From the NCBI RefSeq assembly GCF_016406145.1, contig NZ_CP066306.1, positions 5,710,422 through 5,774,421 of the forward strand: a stretch of 64,000 nucleotides of DNA, in the 5' to 3' direction. A program made the position numbers and the translations under genes. Below the pieces are notes generated by a model. That model did not search any database and had not been told where the DNA came from. It saw only the letters and a program-made list of their open reading frames with translations. Positions 27,401 to 35,440 of the stretch are shown in pieces. Source of the stretch: Pseudomonas putida. Its GTDB lineage: Bacteria; Pseudomonadota; Gammaproteobacteria; Pseudomonadales; Pseudomonadaceae. Numbering within the stretch: position 1 is the first letter of the stretch; each line of letters starts with the position of its first letter.

Positions 27401-27565
27401 CTGCTCTCATCCACGCGGAGTGCATCTCCAGTTTGCAGGAAAAAAGACGCCCAACCAGAAGCTGACGGAAAAGTAATGTCGCGATCAGTTTTCTGACAGC
27501 ACCGCGAGGCTAATTTGACCCTGTACCTGACGCCATGAGGCGCAGAACCCACTGAGGATCTCCAG

Positions 27566-27772
27566 ATGAACATGGTCAAAGCAATTGTGGTGGTCGTTAC
27601 CTTCGGCATGGCAGGCATCGCCCTGGCAGAGGGCGGCGCGGACCGGACCTTTGCGCGGATGGAAGCGGCTCGCCAAAACTCCATGCAGGCCTATCAGGTT
27701 GCGCAGCAGGAGAAAGAGCAGCCGCCGGTCGCCGCACAGTCCAGCAAGCATGTCGGCCACGAGAGCTGCTGA
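27566..27772 (+). CDS. PtrA-like small periplasmic protein
   Basis: A 68-residue protein with a signal peptide (to ALA at about residue 21) and the mature start EGGADRTFARMEAARQ, which matches the N-terminal domain of PtrA-type co-regulatory proteins induced by copper in Pseudomonas. The C-terminus HVGHESC could bind metal. It is divergent from copR, and the same EGGSDR start recurs in the DUF2790 protein at 32884-33216, so the two secreted proteins share an N-terminal module. Confidence 0.75.
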   Translation: MNMVKAIVVVVTFGMAGIALAEGGADRTFARMEAARQNSMQAYQVAQQEKEQPPVAAQSSKHVGHESC

Positions 27773-27779
27773 TCCGAGC

Positions 27780-27793
27780 TTACAGAAATGTAA
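27780..27793. promoter_or_regulatory. Probable CopR box upstream of copA
   Basis: TTACAGAAATGTAA is an inverted repeat (TTACA-N4-TGTAA) in the 180-bp gap before copA. The same arms and spacing occur at 33284-33297 upstream of the DUF2790 gene. OmpR-type regulators of copper and zinc systems bind sites of this kind. Confidence 0.6.
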
Positions 27794-27953
27794 TCACTCC
27801 GGAATCTGAACTATGGCAGTTTCAGACTACGGCCTCTCATCAGCCTCGCGCAGTAGCGAAAGTCTACGAGACTGGTGAGAGCTCCAACGAACCCAAGGGC
27901 TGCGCCATCGAGCAGCCTGGATATCAGCGATCTACCTGACTGGACGCAACGGC

Positions 27954-29771
27954 ATGCAAAGCAAAACCACGAGACGATCATTCGTCAAAGGCCTGGCCGC
28001 TACCGGACTTCTGGGTGGGCTCGGCATGTGGCGCGCGCCGGTCTGGGCTGTGACCAGCCCTGGCCAACCGAACGTGCTCAGCGGCAATGAATTCGACCTG
28101 TATATCGGTGAACTGCCCGTCAACATTACGGGGGCAGCTCGTACGGCCATGGCCATCAACGGCTCCGTGCCTGGGCCGATCCTGCGATGGCGCGAAGGCG
28201 ACACCGTGACGCTGCGTGTACGCAACCGGTTGAAACAGGACACCTCCATTCACTGGCACGGCATAATCCTGCCCGCCAATATGGACGGTGTGCCGGGCTT
28301 GAGCTTTCACGGCATCGCTCCCGATGGCATGTACGAATACAAGTTCAAGGTCCACCAGAACGGCACTTACTGGTATCACAGCCACTCAGGCCTCCAAGAG
28401 CAGTCTGGGGTCTATGGCGCACTGGTGATCGATGCTAAGGATCCCGAGCCGTTTGTATATGACCGCGATTACGTCGTCATGCTCAGCGATTGGACGGATG
28501 AGGACCCGGCGCGGGTGCTCTCCAAACTCAAGAAGCAGTCCGACTATTACAACTTCCACAAGCGCACGGTCAGCGACTTCGTTGACGACGTGAGCGAGAA
28601 AGGCTGGTCGGCCGCTGTAGCGGATCGGAAGATGTGGGCTGAAATGAAGATGAGCCCCACCGACCTCGCAGATGTGAGCGGGTATACCTACACCTACCTC
28701 ATGAACGGCCAAGCTCCGAACGGCAACTGGACGGGTATCTTCAAGCCCGGCGAGAAGATCCGCCTGCGATTCATCAACGGCTCGGCCATGACCTATTTCG
28801 ATGTCCGGATTCCTGGGCTCAAGATGACGGTTGTGGCTGCCGACGGCCAGTACGTCAAACCCGTATCGGTCGATGAGTTCCGGATCGCCGTTGCTGAAAC
28901 CTACGATGTCATCGTCGAGCCTGAAAACGAACAGGCCTATACGATTTTCGCGCAATCCATGGACCGTACCGGGTATTCCCGAGGCACCCTGGCAGTTCGC
29001 GAAGGCTTGCAAGCGCCCGTACCGGCGGTAGATCCACGCCCGATCATCGCCATGAGCGATATGGGCATGGACCACGGCAGCATGGGCGGAATGGATCATG
29101 GCAGCATGGCTGGCATGGACCAGGGCAGCATGGCCGGCATGGATCACAGCAAGATGGCTGGAATGGACCACGGCAGCATGGCCGGTATGGACCACAGCAA
29201 GATGACTGGGATGGGCAATGAAGGCATGGCCGGCATGAGCGGCGCAATGCAAAGCCATCCGGCTTCCGAGACCAACAACCCACTGGTCGATATGCAGACT
29301 ATGTCGCCAACGCCAAAGCTGAACGATCCGGGAATTGGCCTACGCAACAACGGGCGTCGAGTGCTGACGTACGCCGATCTGCGGAGCACCTTCATCGATC
29401 CCGATGGTCGAGAGCCTGGACGGACAATCGAACTGCACCTTACCGGCCACATGGAGAAGTTCGCGTGGTCGTTCGACGGTATCAAATTCTCCGACGCTGA
29501 ACCGCTGCGGTTGAAATATGGCGAGCGTCTTCGCATCACCTTGGTCAACGACACCATGATGACTCACCCCATCCACCTCCACGGTATGTGGAGTGATCTG
29601 GAGGACGAGAACGGCAACTTCATGGTTCGCAAGCACACCATCGACATGCCACCTGGCTCAAAACGAAGCTATCGCGTCACCGCAGATGCCTTGGGACGTT
29701 GGGCCTATCACTGTCACCTACTGTTCCACATGGAAATGGGCATGTTCCGAGAAGTACGTGTGGACGAATGA
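27954..29771 (+). CDS. copA: Multicopper oxidase CopA, periplasmic copper resistance
   Basis: A 605-residue CopA-type oxidase with a twin-arginine signal (TTRRSFVKGLAATGLLGG). The copper-site motifs are HWHGIILP and YWYHSHSGLQ in the N-terminal domain, and HPIHLHGMW and YHCHLLFHMEMGMF in the C-terminal domain. Between them (about residues 363-430) is a Met/His-rich insert made of repeated MDHGSM and MDHSKM units, thought to bind copper. It probably oxidises Cu(I) to Cu(II) in the periplasm. It is the first large gene of copA-peptide-copB-cytochrome-copG. Confidence 0.96.
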   Translation: MQSKTTRRSFVKGLAATGLLGGLGMWRAPVWAVTSPGQPNVLSGNEFDLYIGELPVNITGAARTAMAINGSVPGPILRWREGDTVTLRVRNRLKQDTSIHWHGIILPANMDGVPGLSFHGIAPDGMYEYKFKVHQNGTYWYHSHSGLQEQSGVYGALVIDAKDPEPFVYDRDYVVMLSDWTDEDPARVLSKLKKQSDYYNFHKRTVSDFVDDVSEKGWSAAVADRKMWAEMKMSPTDLADVSGYTYTYLMNGQAPNGNWTGIFKPGEKIRLRFINGSAMTYFDVRIPGLKMTVVAADGQYVKPVSVDEFRIAVAETYDVIVEPENEQAYTIFAQSMDRTGYSRGTLAVREGLQAPVPAVDPRPIIAMSDMGMDHGSMGGMDHGSMAGMDQGSMAGMDHSKMAGMDHGSMAGMDHSKMTGMGNEGMAGMSGAMQSHPASETNNPLVDMQTMSPTPKLNDPGIGLRNNGRRVLTYADLRSTFIDPDGREPGRTIELHLTGHMEKFAWSFDGIKFSDAEPLRLKYGERLRITLVNDTMMTHPIHLHGMWSDLEDENGNFMVRKHTIDMPPGSKRSYRVTADALGRWAYHCHLLFHMEMGMFREVRVDE

Positions 29772-29785
29772 ACTGGAGATTTGAG

Positions 29786-30109
29786 ATGAGCAAACCAATG
29801 AAACGAAGCGCCTTTTTCCTTTCTGCTGCGATGGTAGGCATTCTGGCTGTTTATGCCCCGTCGTCGTGGTCCAGCGACAATCATGATCAGCATTCCCAGA
29901 AAACCACAGAGGCCGGCAAAGCCAAAGGCTCGCAGGACAAGCAGGGCCAGGGGATGAACCATGAAGGCATGGACCATGGTTCCATGGAAGGTATGGACCA
30001 CGGCTCGATGAAGGGAATGGACCATGGCTCGATGGAAGGCATGGACCACGACAAAATGATGAAATCGCATGGCAGCGACAAAGCTAAGGCAGGGAAAGAT
30101 GGCCAATAG
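29786..30109 (+). CDS. Small secreted Met/His-rich copper-binding protein
   Basis: A 107-residue protein with an N-terminal signal peptide ([20 protein letters not shown], cut near WSS) and a tail of repeats: [32 protein letters not shown]. The ATG at 29786 follows GGAGATTTGAG, 14 bp after the copA stop. It shares its repeats with CopA and CopB and overlaps copB by 11 bp. It probably stores copper in the periplasm (inference). Confidence 0.85.
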   Translation: MSKPMKRSAFFLSAAMVGILAVYAPSSWSSDNHDQHSQKTTEAGKAKGSQDKQGQGMNHEGMDHGSMEGMDHGSMKGMDHGSMEGMDHDKMMKSHGSDKAKAGKDGQ

Positions 30110-31214
30110 CCTCGGGCGGCCTTCGCTGCTGGCTCTGACCGTTTCGATCAGCATGCTGGGCGTAACGCCCAGCTTCGCTGCTGAAGAAATGGATCACTCG
30201 GGCATGGATCATTCGAAAATGGGGCACGGCTCCATGCAAATGGATGCTGCTCCATCCGAATCGATGCCGGCGATGGATCACAGCAAGATGGGGATGGGCA
30301 AACAGCAGAAAAAGCCTGCCCCTGTTGATCACAGCCAGATGGGGCATGCTCAAAGCAAGAGTAAATCCAGCCCGGTGGACCACAACAAGATGGACCACAG
30401 CAAAATGAACCATGGAAACATGCAGGGCATGGATCACGGCTCTATGAAGGGCATGGACCATTCCCAGATGAACCATAGCTCAGCGACTTCTCCGACCACG
30501 ACGAGCCGCACGCCGATTCCAGTGCTCACTGATGCGGATCGCGAGTCGGCCTTTCCGCCCCTGGGTGGCCACCAAGTGCACGACAGCGGAATCAACAGCT
30601 TCTTCCTGTTGGACCAGCTCGAATACCAGGACGCCGATGAGGGCAGCACCCTGGCCTGGGACGCATCAGGCTGGATAGGCGGCGACATTAATCGCCTCTG
30701 GGTTCGTTCGGAAGGCGAGCGCACCAATGGGGTAACCGAAGATGCTGAGCTGCAACTCCTGTACGGGCGCTCGGTCAGCCCTTGGTGGGATGTGGTCGCC
30801 GGGGTCCGCCAGGATTTCAAACCGGAATCCCCACAGACCTGGGCAGCCTTTGGTATTCAGGGCATGGCTCTGTATGACTTCGAGGCCGAAGCCACGGCGT
30901 TTATAGGCGAGAACGGTCAGACTGCTGCGCGTCTTGAGGGCGAATACGACATCCTGCTGACCAATCGCTTGATTTTGCAGCCCACGGCCGAGGTCAATTT
31001 CTATGGCAAGAACGATCCTGAGCGCGGCGTTGGCTCGGGCCTTGCCAATACCGAAGTCGGGCTGCGCCTACGGTATGAAATTGTCCGCCAGTTTGCTCCA
31101 TACATAGGCGTTACCTGGAGCCGCTCCTACGGCAACACCGCTGACTTCATCCGAGACGAGGGTGGAGATGTTGATGAGGCACGCTTCGTTGCCGGTATCC
31201 GGATGTGGTTCTGA
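30099..31214 (+). CDS. copB: Outer-membrane copper resistance protein CopB
   Basis: A 371-residue protein: signal peptide (to about residue 28, PSFAAEE), a Met/His-rich region (about 29-140: [16 protein letters not shown] and others), and the C-terminal CopB outer-membrane beta-barrel domain ([40 protein letters not shown]), ending in Phe (RMWF). It lies downstream of copA as in all Pseudomonas cop operons. Confidence 0.95.
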   Translation: MANSLGRPSLLALTVSISMLGVTPSFAAEEMDHSGMDHSKMGHGSMQMDAAPSESMPAMDHSKMGMGKQQKKPAPVDHSQMGHAQSKSKSSPVDHNKMDHSKMNHGNMQGMDHGSMKGMDHSQMNHSSATSPTTTSRTPIPVLTDADRESAFPPLGGHQVHDSGINSFFLLDQLEYQDADEGSTLAWDASGWIGGDINRLWVRSEGERTNGVTEDAELQLLYGRSVSPWWDVVAGVRQDFKPESPQTWAAFGIQGMALYDFEAEATAFIGENGQTAARLEGEYDILLTNRLILQPTAEVNFYGKNDPERGVGSGLANTEVGLRLRYEIVRQFAPYIGVTWSRSYGNTADFIRDEGGDVDEARFVAGIRMWF

Positions 31215-31224
31215 GAATTCCAAC

Positions 31225-32007
31225 ATGAAAAAAACAATTACAACGCTGCTTGGGGCCGGTGCTGTCGGAAGTGCTGCGGTATTGGGCACAGCCTATTTCG
31301 GTCTGGTGAATGTCGGCGCTGATGATCCTCACTTCCCGGCAGTCCATTCCTTTCTCGCCATGGCTCGTGATCGGTCTATTGAGGTTCGAGCGCGAGACAT
31401 CGAAGTCCCTGATCTGAAGGAAGCCGCGTTGATCAAAGCGGGGGCGGGCAACTACAACGCCATGTGTATAGGCTGTCACCTTGCCCCTGGCGTTGGGAAG
31501 ACTGAGCTAAGCCAAGCGCTATACCCGTCGCCACCCGACCTCACCAAGGTGGGTGTCGGAGGCGATCCAGCCGCCGCATTCTGGACAATCAAGCACGGTA
31601 TCAAAGCCACGGGCATGCCCGCCTGGGGCAAGAGCATGGGCGATGAGTACATCTGGGGAATCGTCGCGTTCCTGGATCAACTGCCCCAGATGAATGCCGA
31701 GCAGTACAAGGCCTTGGTGGCCACGAGCGGCGGCCACCAGCACGGCGGCGGTGAAAGCGATATGCACAACCATGAGGGCCAGCACGGCGGGAGCGGTCGT
31801 GCCGAGCATGGTGATCACGATGAAGCGGCAGACGACGATCATGCCCAGGCAGCTCACGACCATGGAGCTGCACCCGCAGGCTCCGCTCAAGCGGCAGATC
31901 ATCACGGTGACCACAATGCGGCCGAGGCCCATTCGGATGCCCACCCGACATCGTCGCCAAAGACGCATGTTCACAAAGACGGTAAGGAGCACACTCATGC
32001 CAACTAA
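31225..32007 (+). CDS. Periplasmic cytochrome c with His-rich tail
   Basis: A 260-residue protein with an N-terminal membrane/signal segment (LLGAGAVGSAAVLGTAYFGL), one c-type haem site CIGCH at about residues 80-84, and a candidate axial Met in KATGMPAWGKSMG. The last about 80 residues are His-rich (HQHGGGESDMHNHEGQHGG; HTHAN end), which suggests metal binding. Such cytochromes accompany copAB in Pseudomonas and may accept electrons from Cu(I) oxidation (inference). Confidence 0.88.
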   Translation: MKKTITTLLGAGAVGSAAVLGTAYFGLVNVGADDPHFPAVHSFLAMARDRSIEVRARDIEVPDLKEAALIKAGAGNYNAMCIGCHLAPGVGKTELSQALYPSPPDLTKVGVGGDPAAAFWTIKHGIKATGMPAWGKSMGDEYIWGIVAFLDQLPQMNAEQYKALVATSGGHQHGGGESDMHNHEGQHGGSGRAEHGDHDEAADDDHAQAAHDHGAAPAGSAQAADHHGDHNAAEAHSDAHPTSSPKTHVHKDGKEHTHAN

Positions 32008-32452
32008 CCGGATATTCGTTCGGCTAGCCGCTATCGCTGGGCTTCTGGTGACCTCGGCGGCCTATGCTGCCGAGCCATTGTCCATCGACGTTCACCGAGA
32101 CGCGAACTGCGGTTGCTGCAAGAAGTGGATCGCGCACCTGGAAGCCAATGGTTTCAAAGTGACCGACCATGTTGAGACGGACATGAGCGCAGTGAAACAG
32201 AAGCTGGGCGTATCGCCACGGTTAGCGTCCTGCCACACAGCTGTGATCGACGGAAAGTTTGTTGAAGGTCACGTGCCAGCTGAGCAGATTCGAGAACTCA
32301 GGGGGCGGAACGATCTAGTCGGGATCGCCGTACCAGGAATGCCAGCTGGGTCCCCAGGCATGGAGGTTGATGGCGTAAGCCATGCCTACCAAGTCATTGG
32401 TTTAATCAAAAGCGGCGAGGACCAAGTAGTCGCCAACTATCCAGCCAAATAA
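31997..32452 (+). CDS. copG: DUF411 copper-binding protein, CopG-like
   Basis: A 151-residue protein with a signal peptide (to AYAAE, about residue 25) and the DUF411 domain: DANCGCCKKWIAHLEANGF, SCHTAVIDGKFVEGHVPA and GSPGMEVDG. The CxCC motif and the later SCH match CopG proteins that bind a Cu cluster and are proposed to work on the redox state of copper in the periplasm. It overlaps the cytochrome gene by 11 bp. The symbol is given by analogy with Pseudomonas/Vibrio CopG. Confidence 0.88.
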   Translation: MPTNRIFVRLAAIAGLLVTSAAYAAEPLSIDVHRDANCGCCKKWIAHLEANGFKVTDHVETDMSAVKQKLGVSPRLASCHTAVIDGKFVEGHVPAEQIRELRGRNDLVGIAVPGMPAGSPGMEVDGVSHAYQVIGLIKSGEDQVVANYPAK

Positions 32453-32557
32453 CGCACCTACCAGGAGGACGGCGGTAGGCTGACTGCCGTCCCTTATTCC
32501 CCCGCTAGAAAGCTTCATCAGCTCAACAGGACGACAGAGAGGGGCTACAAAGGGTAG

Positions 32558-32746
32558 CTAGTCAGATTCACGGCGCTCGCGGACTGGCTTGAGTACGATA
32601 TCGCCGTTGATGAGCTCGATGGAGAGTCTGTCGCCCGTCGTGACCCCGAGCTCGCGCAAAATGTCATCGGGTAATTCCACAATCACATCGCCGGAGCCGT
32701 CGCCGGGATCTAGGCACTTTACCGTGGTGCGCGCTGATTGAGTCAT
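32558..32746 (-). CDS. AbrB/MazE-family small protein
   Basis: A 62-residue protein with the swapped-hairpin AbrB pattern: VIVELPDDILRELGVTTGDR, then LSIELINGDIVLKPVRE. It could be an antitoxin or a transcription factor; no toxin gene of MazF, PIN or similar type follows on the minus strand, so it appears orphaned. Confidence 0.8.
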   Translation of the reverse strand: MTQSARTTVKCLDPGDGSGDVIVELPDDILRELGVTTGDRLSIELINGDIVLKPVRERRESD

Positions 32747-32883
32747 TGGACTCTCCTGCCTGAGCTACCAGTCCTCATCGTACTCCACCAGTCATGAAAG
32801 CCGGTAACCAGGCGATCTATTGCCGGAATTGACGCTTCAACCCGGCGTTTTATCAGAGTAAGTCCTGTCCACTCGCTCAGTGC

Positions 32884-33216
32884 TCAGTTCTGGCCCCGGC
32901 AACCGACTCCAGCGGTCCGGTATTCAAGGATTTTCACGTCTCCGTTGGAATCCTCGTAATTCATCTGTGCCGGCATCACGTCACAGCTCGCCTTGGTCGA
33001 CGTCATGCTGATCACCTTCGCCACGTCGAGCCGCATCCCGTAGCGATAGTGGATCACCTCCGGTGGGTTCTTTCCCTTGGCAGCGGCATAAGCTCGCATA
33101 GCTTGCTCATTGGCCTGAATCATCTTTCCATGCAGACGGTCGGATCCTCCTTCGGCGAGTACGGCTGACGAAGCCACTAGGGCCAGGATAGCGGTGATAC
33201 TTTTGATGACTTTCAT
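32884..33216 (-). CDS. DUF2790 secreted protein, copper-regulated
   Basis: A 110-residue protein with a signal peptide (cut near VLA at about 21), a PtrA-like start EGGSDRLHGKMIQANEQAM, and a C-terminal DUF2790 domain (PEVIHYRYGMRLDVAKVIS; CDVMPAQMNYEDSNGDVKIL). The ATG at 33216 is preferred over an earlier non-ATG start at 33225. A TTACA-N4-TGTAA palindrome about 70 bp upstream suggests CopR control. DUF2790 proteins are common in Pseudomonas copper regulons; molecular role unknown. Confidence 0.88.
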   Translation of the reverse strand: MKVIKSITAILALVASSAVLAEGGSDRLHGKMIQANEQAMRAYAAAKGKNPPEVIHYRYGMRLDVAKVISMTSTKASCDVMPAQMNYEDSNGDVKILEYRTAGVGCRGQN

Positions 33217-33283
33217 TTCAATCACTCCAATAAACGTGACTGAAGATTAGGGGTTGATCGCTGTCAATTGAGTGATACGGGAA

Positions 33284-33297
33284 TTACAAGGTTGTAA
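33284..33297. promoter_or_regulatory. Probable CopR box upstream of the DUF2790 gene
   Basis: TTACAAGGTTGTAA is a palindrome with 6-bp arms, about 70 bp before the start of the minus-strand DUF2790 gene. Its arms and spacing match the site before copA. Confidence 0.65.
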
Positions 33298-33361
33298 GTC
33301 CCGCATGTAAAAAGAGGTAGCGTTGCCTCCTCGCCGCATACCAACCTCGCCCTCAGGCAAG

Positions 33362-33748
33362 CTACTGGTAGACACCCAAGCGTATACGCTCAAGATAGTC
33401 CGCTACGACGCTGAACCCGAGCGACGTGTCGAGCATCTCGAAGGGTACAAACCCCAACAAACGGCCGCACGGCCGACAAAGCCACTGCTCCGCGAGCATC
33501 TGAGAGCCAAATACCTTCGATGCAAGCTCCAGTCCTTTCGCATACTGGAACGCCACCGCGCTCTGCTGGGCATCCAGACGATGGGCCTGAGCGGGATGGC
33601 TCAGACGGTGAATGCTTCTGGTCGATCTTCCTGTGATTCGCCCGACGAGGTTACGAGCCTTGAACAGGCTCGATGACTCGACCATGCACTTCACGTCGCT
33701 GAAAAAGAATCCTGTTTGGACTAGACTCAGGAGCTCCAGCTGGCTCAA
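33362..33748 (-). CDS. Xre/MbcA/ParS-type antitoxin-like protein, apparently without toxin
   Basis: About 128 residues from a TTG at 33748 that overlaps the stop of a small upstream gene (TTGA). The C-terminal half matches the ParS toxin-binding domain: ASKVFGSQMLAEQWLCRPCG, GFVPFEMLDTSLG and YLERIRLGVYQ. In working pairs the RES-domain toxin starts right at the antitoxin stop. Here the downstream minus-strand sequence (33250-33360) gives only a short frame (MRRGGNATSFYMRD) and then the DUF2790 promoter, so the toxin appears to be lost. Confidence 0.72.
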   Translation of the reverse strand: MSQLELLSLVQTGFFFSDVKCMVESSSLFKARNLVGRITGRSTRSIHRLSHPAQAHRLDAQQSAVAFQYAKGLELASKVFGSQMLAEQWLCRPCGRLLGFVPFEMLDTSLGFSVVADYLERIRLGVYQ

Positions 33749-33918
33749 CCCGTCGGGGTGGTTCCGCCCTGCTCAGATTCTCGCGCGAGATCTGCGTATC
33801 CTTCTTCACCACTGAGATGGTCGTAGAGTTCTTCCAGGGTTAAAGCCAAACCAACTTTATAACCCGACAGGTCAGCAAGGTATTCGTTAAGGTCGCCAGC
33901 TCCGAAGCTCATATGCAT
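33745..33918 (-). CDS. Small acidic protein coupled to the antitoxin-like gene
   Basis: A 57-residue frame from ATG 33918 (or 55 residues from ATG 33912): MHMSFGAGDLNEYLADLSGY, then KVGLALTLEELYDHLSGEEG. AGGA lies about 8 nt before the first ATG. Its stop codon overlaps the TTG start of the antitoxin-like gene, so translation may be coupled. I do not recognise a family; it may be a fragment of a larger gene. Confidence 0.5.
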   Translation of the reverse strand: MHMSFGAGDLNEYLADLSGYKVGLALTLEELYDHLSGEEGYADLARESEQGGTTPTG

Positions 33919-34669
33919 AAAAGGGTCCTAGGCGTGAAAGTAATGCGACGATAGTATCGGTTTGCTAAACACTCCACAAAAGGGCCCTGTGGACAGCGAA
34001 ATACAGGCAGATCCTGTCAGTTGCCCGGACCCACTCACGGCCTGGTTTTGGCTTTTTGGCCGAAAAGGCTGTTGCTTAAATTGCAGAGCGATTATTAGCC
34101 TTTTAGACGCCAATGGTCCAACCAAAGCACTCTCGGTTGATCGGAAAACCAAGCGTAGAAAACTAGTGCCGCATGCTGCTAGCTGCCTCTCGCCAGCGTC
34201 TTCTACCGGCCCAGGCTGTGTAAAACCTTGACCAGTGCTAATGTTATTCTGCCGTCGGCAGTCATAGCGGAGTAGTCCATGAGGCCATTCCTCCAAGGCA
34301 AGCATCGAGATTAATGCACGTTGCGGCCTGAGAGCCTGGATGATTATGTCGCAGATACTAACTAGGTTCGAGTAATCGATGTGCTCGACGATGAGCTTGA
34401 TCTCACCCGTTGGGCTTCAGTGGTGTGGTTCTCACCGAAACTGGACGCCCTGCGTACCCTGCTGCACTGCTGAAGATCAACATCTATGGCTATCTCAACC
34501 ATCTTTCCGTCAGCATTGGGATGAGCTTGGTTCCGACCAGCTCCGGAAAATAGCTTTGGGGACTCCTTGGAAAATGAGGTCATAAATGGCCTGGGCTAGC
34601 GAACGGGAGCTTTGCTTCTCGCAGGTTTGGGGGCATGCTGTGAGCGAAACGTGGCAGGAGGAATGCGCC
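33919..34669. other. Long stretch without a recognised gene
   Basis: About 750 bp. Open frames such as 33928-34305 (minus) and 33962-34231 (plus) overlap each other, have unusual composition and resemble no family I know. The stretch presumably holds the promoter of the gene at 34670 and decayed mobile DNA. Confidence 0.5.
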
Positions 34670-35071
34670 ATGAACCAGGGGACACTCCAGACAGCGGTAC
34701 TGTCGGCCGCCGAACTGATCGACTACCTGTGTCCTACGAGCGGGGCGCCTTATTCGGTCGAGCGCTATGCCGAGATCTTTGGCCTCAGCCCTACCGAGTT
34801 TGCCGGTCAGATCGCTGCCTATCGTCACAGCAAACCAGATGCTACCAGCGCATCCGACGCCGAAGCGACGCAACGCTTTATCGCGGATGTCTTGCGGGTG
34901 ATCTTGGCCCTAGACGAGAGCGGAGTCGCCGTCGAACGGGCGATCACTTGGTTTCGACTCGAGCCGTTACCGACCTTCGAACAGCAGACCGCGGAGCAAC
35001 TGGTCAGTCAGGTTCAAGTTGAACGAGTGCTGCAGTTCCTAGCCTCCTGGCAGGCGGGGAGCCAGGGATGA
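34670..35071 (+). CDS. Possible MbcA/ParS-like antitoxin
   Basis: About 133 residues; ATG 34670 follows AGGAGGA with good spacing, although the frame is open further upstream. The N-terminal part looks helical and could bind DNA (SVERYAEIFGLSPTEFAGQI). The C-terminal part (ERAITWFRLEPLPTFEQQTA, then VERVLQFLASWQAGSQG) resembles the C-terminal toxin-binding domain of the Xre/MbcA/ParS family. It overlaps the next gene by 4 bp (ATGA), a common arrangement for two-gene toxin-antitoxin operons. The assignment is tentative. Confidence 0.55.
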   Translation: MNQGTLQTAVLSAAELIDYLCPTSGAPYSVERYAEIFGLSPTEFAGQIAAYRHSKPDATSASDAEATQRFIADVLRVILALDESGVAVERAITWFRLEPLPTFEQQTAEQLVSQVQVERVLQFLASWQAGSQG

Positions 35072-35397
35072 ATCGGGATACCCAATGGCAGGTCGATCAT
35101 CAATCGGCATACCAGTCCTGTTATTGCACTGTCCTGCACACCGTAGATGCGCGTTACGACGTTCGCGGTTCTGTGCTGGCAGAAATGGTGAAGGCCTGTC
35201 TGATTCACCGCGCCACACTGCCCGCAGCGCAGCGGGCCTATTTCGTACAGCACGCATCAGAGGAAGCGGTGACCTACTTGGAAAAGTTCACAGCCAGGCT
35301 GTTTTTTGGCCCCCAGGGACGCTTTTCGCCGCAAGAGTATCGCTACCGGCCTGCTATAGATTTGCTGGAACCGGCTCCTCATGGTCAGCCTCAATGA
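35068..35397 (+). CDS. Unrecognised protein, partner of the upstream antitoxin-like gene
   Basis: A 109-residue soluble protein without signal peptide or membrane segment. Notable parts: SAYQSCYCTVLHTVDARYDV and YLEKFTARLFFGPQGRFS. Its ATG overlaps the upstream stop, so the two are translationally coupled. I do not recognise the family. If the upstream gene is an antitoxin this would be the candidate toxin, but there is no direct sign of RES, NYN or other toxin folds. Confidence 0.55.
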   Translation: MNRDTQWQVDHQSAYQSCYCTVLHTVDARYDVRGSVLAEMVKACLIHRATLPAAQRAYFVQHASEEAVTYLEKFTARLFFGPQGRFSPQEYRYRPAIDLLEPAPHGQPQ

Positions 35398-35440
35398 GGC
35401 TCACTGGTCAATTGAAGGCAATTTGCCATCTGGAAAAATG

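Noticed and set aside
29065..29215. Regular DNA repeats resembling a CRISPR or tandem array
   Set aside because: They are the codons of MDHGSM-type protein repeats within copA in frame; no spacers of constant length.
33928..34305. Minus-strand frame of 125 codons in the gap before 34670
   Set aside because: No family resemblance, no ribosome binding site, overlapping frame on the other strand; likely chance.
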